From a virus, in IMG/VR virus record IMGVR_UViG_3300010430_000468, positions 1-23,213 of that record: DNA of 23,213 bases. One strand, 5' to 3'. This document shows positions 13,777-20,846 of this stretch, in pieces; within the stretch, counting starts at the first letter, position 1; each line of letters opens with the position of its first letter. The notes under the pieces are model-generated. The model was not told the origin of the DNA. It saw only the letters and a list, made by a program, of their open reading frames with translations, and searched no databases. A program made the position numbers and the translations under genes.

Positions 13777-15351
13777 ATGGGTTTTGAACCTAATCCCGAC
13801 TATCCCAGCGATCTGGATAAAAACACTCCGGTTGGCGGGGTCGACCACTATTCGACGGTTGATGAACATCTCCGGAACATTAAACGTGTTATTACAACAA
13901 CACTGGCTAATGTTACCGGAGCGATTACTGCTAATCAAGCTGAATTAAATATCTTGACCGGAGCGACGGTTACTACCGCCGAGCTAAACACGCTCGATGG
14001 AATACTGTCGACTGTAGATGAATTGAATTTGCTGAACGGCGTAAGTCTGTCGCTCACTGCAACCGAGCTTAATCTGCTTATCGGATTGACCGCAGCTGCA
14101 GCCGAAATAAACACGCTGGACGGCTATACTGGCGATGTTACAGATTTAAACAAACTAGCAGGTGTTACATCTAGCGCAGCTGAATTGAATATCTTAGATG
14201 GGGCAGATATAACTATCACTCCGGTGGAGATCAACACGTTACAAGGTCTAACGGCTACGACGGCTGAGTTGAATATCTTGGACGGCGTGACAGCTACCAA
14301 TACAGAAGTTAATCTGCTTGCGGGTCTGCTTACGACAAATGCTGAGTTGAATTTCCTTCAGGGTGCCACAAGCAATATACAATCACAGCTGACAGCTTTA
14401 GATGCGAAAGCGGACGGAACTAACACCCTTACCGCAGAAGCTAACAAAGGTCTGTCAGTATCCGGTGGAGGTACGTTAGACAATAACAACACGTTGGCAC
14501 TGGATACAACTAATGTACCATCCGCTTCTGATGCAGAACTTACCGATGAACTTATCGGCGCAAGAGCAGATGTACCGCACGTACAGACTTTGCAACATGT
14601 AAAAACTCTGTTCAATATCCCGACTTACCCCCCTGGGCTGGTTTGTGGTTGTTCGGTGGTAGGCTCGGGTGATGATTGTACTATTCAGCCTGGGTATGCC
14701 ACAGATACAACGAACCAAAAAATGATTAACCTGACCTCTGCGTTGACAAAAGAGATGGACGCAGCATGGACTGACGTCGGGAATGGTGGCTTTCCGACAG
14801 GTATTACAAGAAACGCTCTCACTTGGTATCAGTTGTTCCTGATTATGAAAGAAGATGGTACAATCAATGCTGGGTATGATACGTCAGATGTAGCAGCAAA
14901 TCTGTTACTCGATGCGACAGACTATGTCTATTACCGTCGTGTAGCTTGGGTATATAACCAAACCGTGAGCGCTATGCGAGGCTTCCGTAAACAGGGGGAT
15001 ATTGTACTCTGGACTAACCCCGCGTTAGTTGCCAATCATGATACTGTAGGTGGGGGGTCGGTGGATTATGAAACATATTCATTAACTGGGTATGTTCCTC
15101 CAAGATATTTAGACATCGTTGCCAAGCTCTACATCTGGCGTACAGGTAGTGTAGCTACAGGGTGGCTAACTAACGGGGATAACTATACTACCCCGTCTAG
15201 TTACGTCGGCAACTTTACCGGCGATGAAGGTGTAAGCCACATAGATTTGATTATGACGTCTGCACGGGAGTGTCGAGTAGAGTTCGCGGGCCCCAACAAT
15301 ACTATTACCTTAGGCTCTTCTGGTTATATTGACTTTAACACGGTAGACTAA
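13777..15351 (+). CDS. Tail fibre with eleven tandem 13-residue repeats
   Basis: A 524-aa fibre protein. Residues 1-50 look like a virion-attachment head (VDHYSTVDEHLRNIKRVI). Residues 51-199 are eleven tandem copies of a 13- to 15-residue unit close to TTAELNTLDGVTA, ending in SNIQSQL. Such AELN.LDGVT repeats are known from other phage fibres and form a trimeric shaft. Residues 205-270 are a polar linker (GLSVSGGGTLDNNNTLALDT). Residues 280-524 form a beta-rich tip, probably receptor-binding. The gene starts two nt after the adaptor stop with GGGAG upstream and ends one nt before the nozzle ATG. The tip shows no enzyme motif that I can see. Fibre call confident; receptor unknown. Confidence 0.85.
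   Translation: MGFEPNPDYPSDLDKNTPVGGVDHYSTVDEHLRNIKRVITTTLANVTGAITANQAELNILTGATVTTAELNTLDGILSTVDELNLLNGVSLSLTATELNLLIGLTAAAAEINTLDGYTGDVTDLNKLAGVTSSAAELNILDGADITITPVEINTLQGLTATTAELNILDGVTATNTEVNLLAGLLTTNAELNFLQGATSNIQSQLTALDAKADGTNTLTAEANKGLSVSGGGTLDNNNTLALDTTNVPSASDAELTDELIGARADVPHVQTLQHVKTLFNIPTYPPGLVCGCSVVGSGDDCTIQPGYATDTTNQKMINLTSALTKEMDAAWTDVGNGGFPTGITRNALTWYQLFLIMKEDGTINAGYDTSDVAANLLLDATDYVYYRRVAWVYNQTVSAMRGFRKQGDIVLWTNPALVANHDTVGGGSVDYETYSLTGYVPPRYLDIVAKLYIWRTGSVATGWLTNGDNYTTPSSYVGNFTGDEGVSHIDLIMTSARECRVEFAGPNNTITLGSSGYIDFNTVD
13927..14373 (+). repeat. Tandem repeat region of the fibre gene
   Basis: This stretch encodes eleven in-frame repeats of a 13-residue unit (39 nt), two of them enlarged to 15 residues. 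The Glu/Asp-Leu-Asn and Leu-x-Gly positions are nearly invariant, while DNA identity between units is only moderate. So the array is old and held by protein-level selection rather than newly amplified. Confidence 0.85.
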
Positions 15352-15352
15352 T

Positions 15353-16951
15353 ATGAGAATACCAATCCATAATGTAGGAAGCTTGGGGGTGATTACTGAT
15401 ATCGCCCCTGAAGACCTTCCGCCCGAAGCTTGGACTATTGGTAACAATGTGCGGTTTATCGACAATAAGGTCGTTAGTACCATGGGGTACGATAGTATCT
15501 ATGAGACAGCTCTGGATACTCCTCAATGGCTGCTTCCAGCAGAGTCCAGTACCATTATGTGGGCATATCCCAGCACAAACAAAGTGTACGCCACTAACGG
15601 GGTGAGTCATGCAGATATCACCAGAACCGTAGGTGGGGACTATATAGGAACTGCGGACGATTTGTGGAATGGGGCAATGCTGGGGAACATTGGTATATTA
15701 AACAATGGTATCGATATCCCACAAGTATGGATAAATCCTGGACTAGGTGCGCCACTTGCTGACTTAGCCAACTGGCCGGCAAGCACATCCGCCAAAGTTA
15801 TGCGTAGCTTTAAACAGTTCTTGATCGCTGGGAATGTTAATAAACCTGGAGGTCAATATCCACAGATGATTAAGTGGAGTCACCCTGCAGACCCAAATGC
15901 TGTGCCGAGTTCTTGGGATGAAACAGACGCAACTAAAGATGCGGGCGAGTGGAACTTACTACAATCCGAAGGTGAGATATTAACATTTGCTCCCTTGAAA
16001 GATTCATTTCTTATATATAAAGATGACAGTGTGCATTATATGCGCTACATCGGCGGTCGCTTTATCTTCGACTTTGAGTCGATGTTCGACACTATGGGCG
16101 CGTTGTCGCAACGTAGTGTGAAACGTACAAAGAGAGGTGATCGACATATAGTTATGGGAAGGACTGACATCCTTATTCATGACGGTACGTCTATAGAAAG
16201 TTTACTGGATGATAAGATGCGTAGATGGTATGCTGGACAACTAGATCCGGAAAGTTATCATCGTGCGTTCCTTGTTCCATATTATGACGAGAACGAGTAT
16301 TGGGCGTGCTTTAGAAGTAACAGCGCGAACGGAGATTATTGCGATAAAGCCTTGGTAATCAATTTCCAAGACGGGACAATAACACCTCACGATGTTCCAG
16401 ATGCTACACACGCTGGGTGGGATTATATTGATCCTACTGTAGCAGATAGCACTTACGATGCGAAGGATGTACCAATAGATGACGTGCCAGGAAGAATCGG
16501 GCAAGCAGGTATCCTGTCTGGAACGCGACGCATTATCTGGCTGAGCGGGGATGATAAGTTCTATCTACAAGACGAAGGTCTGTCGGCAAATGGTTCTAAC
16601 ATTGACTCATATATACAGCGTACAGGTATCGCGATTGCCGGGGTCGACAGGAATAAGATGCCGAAAGCTGACGCCAGTGTGGTTAAACATCTGACAGAAG
16701 TTTGGCCGTATGCGGAGGTAGAAGGAGGTGAGCATATTCTCATCTCTGTAGGAGCGCAGCAACAAGTTAACGGCAGCATCGAATGGCAAGGTCCGTTTGA
16801 GTTCCGACCCGGCGAAGAAGAGTCTATCCAGCCGGACATAGAGGGACGTCTTCTTGCGATTCGGTTTGAGACTGACCAAGTTACTTATCCGGGAAGCAGG
16901 ATGAAGATTGCTAGATATGATCTGGGATTGAATCCTGTGGGAGCATACTAA
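15353..16951 (+). CDS. Nozzle-like tail protein
   Basis: A 532-aa, beta-rich protein whose N-terminus (MRIPIHNVGSLGVITDIAPE, then GNNVRFIDNKVV) and repeated blade-like strands are typical of the beta-propeller nozzle or tail-hub proteins of short-tailed phages, comparable with T7 gp12 and P22 gp10. Later segments (SFKQFLIAGNV; FLIYKDDSVHYMRYIGG) continue the pattern. It would bind below the adaptor ring and close the DNA channel until infection. It starts one nt after the fibre stop and its own stop overlaps the next ATG (TAATG). Family from recalled pattern, function from family and neighbours. Confidence 0.8.
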   Translation: MRIPIHNVGSLGVITDIAPEDLPPEAWTIGNNVRFIDNKVVSTMGYDSIYETALDTPQWLLPAESSTIMWAYPSTNKVYATNGVSHADITRTVGGDYIGTADDLWNGAMLGNIGILNNGIDIPQVWINPGLGAPLADLANWPASTSAKVMRSFKQFLIAGNVNKPGGQYPQMIKWSHPADPNAVPSSWDETDATKDAGEWNLLQSEGEILTFAPLKDSFLIYKDDSVHYMRYIGGRFIFDFESMFDTMGALSQRSVKRTKRGDRHIVMGRTDILIHDGTSIESLLDDKMRRWYAGQLDPESYHRAFLVPYYDENEYWACFRSNSANGDYCDKALVINFQDGTITPHDVPDATHAGWDYIDPTVADSTYDAKDVPIDDVPGRIGQAGILSGTRRIIWLSGDDKFYLQDEGLSANGSNIDSYIQRTGIAIAGVDRNKMPKADASVVKHLTEVWPYAEVEGGEHILISVGAQQQVNGSIEWQGPFEFRPGEEESIQPDIEGRLLAIRFETDQVTYPGSRMKIARYDLGLNPVGAY

Positions 16952-17145
16952 TGCCGAGATCGCTGCAAGAGCTTGAAGACAGGATTAAACGTCTAGAAGA
17001 TGGGGCGTTAGATGTTCGTTTTACGCAACCGGAGAAACCCAGAAACGGATTGTACTATTTCGCAACTGGTTCAGGATGGAATCCAGGCGCAGGCGTTGGA
17101 TTGTATCGGTATGAGGAGGGCGTGGGATACACGTTTATTGCATAA
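16951..17145 (+). CDS. Small protein with an N-terminal coiled coil
   Basis: A 64-aa protein of unknown family. Residues 2-20 form a short heptad-patterned helix (LQELEDRIKRLEDGAL). The rest is aromatic and Gly-rich, with strand-like pieces (GLYYFATGSGWNPGAG, GLYRYEEGVGYTFIA). A trimerising helix with a small beta tip would fit a minor tail or fibre-tip protein, but this is only a reading of the sequence. Its ATG overlaps the nozzle stop (TAATG) and its TAA overlaps the next ATG in the same way. Translation therefore depends on its neighbours, and it is surely a real gene despite its size. Confidence 0.75.
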   Translation: MPRSLQELEDRIKRLEDGALDVRFTQPEKPRNGLYYFATGSGWNPGAGVGLYRYEEGVGYTFIA

Positions 17146-17576
17146 TGCCTATATTAAGAAAGATTGAAAAAGAAGAAATCCCCGTACTATATACGGTGGC
17201 GTTGGACAGAGTCCAGAAAGTTTTGGACAAAGCTGGCGTAACCGGACATACTGGGGAAACAGTTCTACAATTCGCGCAGCAAGGGTTAGCCCAGCTGTGG
17301 GTTACTATCAATGACGAAGACCTGAGAAGTCTTTTCGTTACAGATATACAAGCGTATCCTCATAAGAATGTGTTAAACATTTGGTTGATGGATGGCGATC
17401 TAACAGATATGAATCAAGACGCGTTAGAAGAAGTTGAGCATTGGGCTGCAATGAATTTCCAATGTACGGCTGTTACCGCTCTTGTACGTCCTGGACTTGT
17501 GCGACCTTTGACAGATTTAGGTTTTCACAGAACTCAGGTACAAGTAGAAAAACCAATCATGAGGTCACTTAACTGA
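17145..17576 (+). CDS. GNAT-like protein of the virion module
   Basis: A 143-aa protein resembling the acetyltransferase-fold (GNAT) proteins often found among internal virion genes of short-tailed phages. Features are an N-terminal helix, LAQLWVTINDEDLRSLFVTDI (strands 2-4), NVLNIWLMDGD, and a C-terminal ALVRPGLVRPLTDLGFHRT block. The canonical acetyl-CoA loop (Q/RxxGxG/A) is not evident, so it may have lost catalysis and serve a structural role. Overlapping start and stop codons (TAATG before, TGATG after) tie it to both neighbours. What it modifies, if anything, is unknown. Confidence 0.62.
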   Translation: MPILRKIEKEEIPVLYTVALDRVQKVLDKAGVTGHTGETVLQFAQQGLAQLWVTINDEDLRSLFVTDIQAYPHKNVLNIWLMDGDLTDMNQDALEEVEHWAAMNFQCTAVTALVRPGLVRPLTDLGFHRTQVQVEKPIMRSLN

Positions 17577-18907
17577 TGAAGTTATTACAGTGTAAGGGTG
17601 GCAGTTCTACGGTCGAGGATAATACATATCCTACAGGTCCGTTTGAGCCGCAGATCCCGTATATCAACAAGCTGTTTTCGGAAGGAAATCGTTTGTATGA
17701 TACAGGTGGGCCACAACAATATGACGGCAGTACAGTTGCGGATACACACCCACAGCTCGCACAGAACCAGCAGGCTGTTCACAATTATGTGGGACAAAAT
17801 GTCGGGACTGCGCAAGCTGGGGCTAATGCCGCTCTGAACAACGCGCAAGGTAATGCGAGTAACCCAGTATTGGATACGGCTCAACAGAATAATCCCTTTC
17901 TAAACTACGGTATAGCCGCACAGCTTAACCCAAATAGCGCACAAGGGGCGATCTTACCGCAGGTAGGGGGTAACGTAACCAATAGTATAAACGCGGCTTT
18001 GTCCGCAAATCAGGGCGGACTAGGGGGGGTAGTGGTACCAGGTACAGATGCTGGTAGCCAAAACATCTCCGGAGTCTTGCAGAACCAATTGAACGGGCAG
18101 CCGCTGAATCCATACCTTGAACAGCTTGTACAGGATCAGGCGAGTACAGCAGCTCGTGCGTTCAATGACAATGTTCTCCCTACCATACGTACCGACGCAG
18201 TTAATGCCGGACAGTTCGGAGGTACGCGTCACGGTATCGCTGAGGGTATTGCATCTAGTAGAATGGGAGAAGATATCTCCAAGATTACTAATCAATTATA
18301 TGGTGATGCGTATGATAAGGGACTTCAAGCGCAGCAATTCGCAACGGGCGTGGTGGCTGACCAACAGCAATCCGGTGTCAGCAACTCTCTGCAAGGGCAA
18401 CAACTCCAGGGAACACTCGACCAACAGCGGAACCAAACTGCGCTTAATGCAGGACAACTGGCTAACCAATTCCAGACAGGCGCAAATCAAGCGTTAAGTT
18501 CTGGTACAAACACAGCTGCCGGACTGTTGACCCAAGGCGGCGCTCAAGGAGTTCAGCAACAGAATGCAGGACTTGGAGCACTTCCTGGATTACTAGGTTC
18601 TGGTAGCGGTTTGTTGACTCAAGGCAACCAGGCGGGTGTACAACAGCATGAGCAAAGTCAGGCACAATTGACAGACGTAGTCAACCAGCATAATTATGAT
18701 GCGAACCTGCCATGGCAGAATCTGGCACAGTATCAACAGTTTGTATCCGGTCCGTTCGGCTCCAGTATTACAGGAGAAGAGAATGGAGACGGAGCAATTA
18801 ATCCTTATCAAAGTTTACCAGGATTCGGTGTGTATAATCCTACAACCTCGAGGGGAGGCGATGGCGGCAAGGGCGGACAATTGCTATCACCCTTAATGCA
18901 AAGATAA
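17576..18907 (+). CDS. Internal virion or DNA-ejection-type structural protein
   Basis: A 443-aa protein rich in Gln, Asn, Ala and Gly with few hydrophobic stretches. A conserved-looking central block contains QFGGTRHGIAEGIASSRM (residues 213-230) followed by amphipathic helices. I recall this block from structural proteins of short-tailed phages, but no biochemical role is known to me. Residues 235-400 show irregular Gln-rich repeats (LQGQQLQ; LLTQGGAQGVQQQN and LLTQGNQAGVQQHE). The C-terminus is Gly-rich. It starts at a TGATG overlap with the GNAT-like gene and is followed by the second copy of the paired motif (18906-18942). Probably an internal or ejected protein, by position. Confidence 0.68.
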   Translation: MKLLQCKGGSSTVEDNTYPTGPFEPQIPYINKLFSEGNRLYDTGGPQQYDGSTVADTHPQLAQNQQAVHNYVGQNVGTAQAGANAALNNAQGNASNPVLDTAQQNNPFLNYGIAAQLNPNSAQGAILPQVGGNVTNSINAALSANQGGLGGVVVPGTDAGSQNISGVLQNQLNGQPLNPYLEQLVQDQASTAARAFNDNVLPTIRTDAVNAGQFGGTRHGIAEGIASSRMGEDISKITNQLYGDAYDKGLQAQQFATGVVADQQQSGVSNSLQGQQLQGTLDQQRNQTALNAGQLANQFQTGANQALSSGTNTAAGLLTQGGAQGVQQQNAGLGALPGLLGSGSGLLTQGNQAGVQQHEQSQAQLTDVVNQHNYDANLPWQNLAQYQQFVSGPFGSSITGEENGDGAINPYQSLPGFGVYNPTTSRGGDGGKGGQLLSPLMQR

Positions 18908-18942
18908 CCACCGACAGTTTGAATTTATAACTACCGACAAAT
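18906..18942. repeat. Second paired near-palindromic motif, inverted orientation
   Basis: AACCACCGACAGTT (18906-18919) and AACTACCGACAAAT (18929-18942) match the complement of the 2117-2134 core at 13 and 12 of 14 positions, and they are again 23 nt apart. The first copy overlaps the stop codon of the gene upstream. This is the only other sizeable gap in the rightward block, so the motif pair may control the ejection-protein genes behind it, as a phage-specific promoter, operator or RNA-processing site. Confidence 0.65.
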
Positions 18943-18954
18943 TAGGAGAAATAT

Positions 18955-19674
18955 ATGGTTTGGCCAGCACTAGTAGCAGCAATGCCATACATAAAAGCAG
19001 CAATGGCAGGTTTGGGCGTCGCTCAGATGGGCGCGCAAGCAGCAGGAGTTTACGATCAGGACAGTAAACAATCAACGAATAACGGAGCGGCAACGCCGGG
19101 GTCGCAAGGTGCGCCAGTGGACCCAGGGAACGCATTTATGAATATGCCTTCTAGTTCTCCAGGTGGGGGTCCATTCAGCTCCATGTTAGCAGGGATGAAC
19201 GCGCTAAGCGGAGCCGTCGGAGCAACGCCAGCAAATGCGGCTGTGGCTGGCAACGATGTGGACGGAGCTATGCTAAGCGATCCAGCAGTTGCTCCGGCTC
19301 CTCCGCCTCCACCAATTCAGGAAGCGACGCCTGCAGATTTTCAAGGTCCGCAAGCGACACAGCCTCCGGCAGTACAAGGTGCTCCGCATGTACCACAGCC
19401 TGGCGATCCTGACTTTATGGGACCGACTCAGCCTCAACCTCCCGCTGCGGGCGATGATATGTCGTGGACAGACTGGGTCGAGTTTGCTCCAGGAGCTGTA
19501 ACAGCAGCTGCTCCATTTCTGACACCTCAACGCGAAACTGTGCGACAAGGGTCGACAGGTATTCGTCCAGTAGGTCAGGCGGTACAGGCGAATGTGCTAC
19601 CTACCTTTACTCCAAACAAAACTCCATCTGTTGGCGAGATTCTTGCCTTGTTAGAGAAAGCTACACAGGGATAA
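18955..19674 (+). CDS. Pro/Ala-rich structural protein
   Basis: A 239-aa protein of unknown family. Residues 1-30 form a mildly hydrophobic helix (VWPALVAAMPYIKAAMAGLGVAQMGAQAAG) that could touch a membrane. Residues 35-165 are disordered and very rich in Pro, Ala, Gly and Gln, with a polyproline run (APAPPPPPIQEA). Residues 168-239 contain WTDWVEFAPGAVTAAAPFL and a short C-terminal helix. The ATG follows AGGAGA, and the gene is the first behind the paired motif at 18906-18942. Its neighbours suggest an internal virion or ejected protein that helps DNA across the envelope; sequence alone does not show this. Confidence 0.68.
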   Translation: MVWPALVAAMPYIKAAMAGLGVAQMGAQAAGVYDQDSKQSTNNGAATPGSQGAPVDPGNAFMNMPSSSPGGGPFSSMLAGMNALSGAVGATPANAAVAGNDVDGAMLSDPAVAPAPPPPPIQEATPADFQGPQATQPPAVQGAPHVPQPGDPDFMGPTQPQPPAAGDDMSWTDWVEFAPGAVTAAAPFLTPQRETVRQGSTGIRPVGQAVQANVLPTFTPNKTPSVGEILALLEKATQG

Positions 19675-19677
19675 ATT

Positions 19678-20835
19678 ATGAAAGACCCAAGGAACCCATT
19701 AGCACAAGATCCTTTGGCGAATGCTCCCGTAGGTGCGCCACAGCCTAGTGCTCAACCTAGTCCTTATGCAAACAATCCTTTTGCGAATCTTCCGGATGTG
19801 CAAGGACAACAGACACAACAGAGACTTACCACTCCATCGAGTGTTCCTGAGGGGACACCCTTTCTAAAAGACCCTCGTAATCAGATAGCTCTGGCTGCGA
19901 TGGGTCTTGGTATGCTTGCTGGACAAAGTCGGGGCGAAAGCTTCGGCCAGAGTCTGGGTCGCAACGCGCTAGGAGCTATTAGTGTACGAGGCGGGTTGGA
20001 CAAAGGTGCGAACGAAGCGCGAGATGTCGAGAGAAAGAATCTGAGAGAAGAACAATCTCTTGAGCTCAGTCGTCAGAAGGCCTACAGTGACTACGAACTA
20101 GGAACCGAGAGAAACAGAATCGGTCAAGCTGAAGTAGTTGCGCAGAATGAACTTGCTCGGTTACGAGCTCAGTCTATTGCTAACACAGAACGGTATCGAG
20201 CTAAATCTCTCACACCGAAAAGTATGACTATTGAATCATGGTTGCAGATGGAACAAGAGCAACATATGATGAGCAATCCTGGCGCACCGTTTGATATGCA
20301 GGGCGCGATTATTCGTTATTACCAGGGTCGCAAACTCGACGAAATGATTCAGAACGGTTCTCTTGTTATTGATGAGACTGGTCAGTTGTTAGGTCCTGAA
20401 GGTTCGCCATATGATATAGATGGTACACGTGGTGGAACCGTAGGGTCTGGTGGTGTCGGAGATGCTCCGGAAGTAACCAATCGTAATACCCCCGATTATA
20501 GCCCACTGAAACCCGAGATAAGTCACGGTAACAACGAACGAGAGATTGAGGCAAATCGGCGTCGGAATAATACAGAAGTCGAGACACAACTCAAGCGTGC
20601 TCGGGTACGTATGAAAGATCCCAACATGACCGCAGACGAATACATTCAGAAAGTTGAAAGCTTCCGTCAGTTCATGAACAGTGCCGAGTTTAACAATGTC
20701 GGATATTTAGAATTACAGAAATACAAACGTCAGTATGGACCATTCCTGCCGCCGAAAGACGCAGCTGTTCTTGACGACTATTTGAAAGCACGTCGCTTTA
20801 GTGAAGATCCAACCTCTCACGCCACAATTATGTAA
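19678..20835 (+). CDS. Internal virion-type protein with a repeated KDPRN motif
   Basis: A 385-aa protein of unknown family. The N-terminus is Pro-rich and starts MKDPRNPLAQ; KDPRNQIAL recurs at 64-72, ahead of a Gly/Ala-rich helix (AAMGLGMLAGQSRGESFGQSLGRNALG). Residues 100-175 are a long charged coiled coil (ERKNLREEQSLELSRQKAYSDYELGTE in part). Residues 205-250 look folded (SMTIESWLQMEQEQHMM), and a linker leads to a second helical part (295-385). It starts three nt after the previous stop, and AAAGGA behind its own stop serves the next gene. Likely an internal or ejection protein by context; no enzyme motif seen. Confidence 0.66.
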   Translation: MKDPRNPLAQDPLANAPVGAPQPSAQPSPYANNPFANLPDVQGQQTQQRLTTPSSVPEGTPFLKDPRNQIALAAMGLGMLAGQSRGESFGQSLGRNALGAISVRGGLDKGANEARDVERKNLREEQSLELSRQKAYSDYELGTERNRIGQAEVVAQNELARLRAQSIANTERYRAKSLTPKSMTIESWLQMEQEQHMMSNPGAPFDMQGAIIRYYQGRKLDEMIQNGSLVIDETGQLLGPEGSPYDIDGTRGGTVGSGGVGDAPEVTNRNTPDYSPLKPEISHGNNEREIEANRRRNNTEVETQLKRARVRMKDPNMTADEYIQKVESFRQFMNSAEFNNVGYLELQKYKRQYGPFLPPKDAAVLDDYLKARRFSEDPTSHATIM

Positions 20836-20846
20836 AAGGATTTCGA

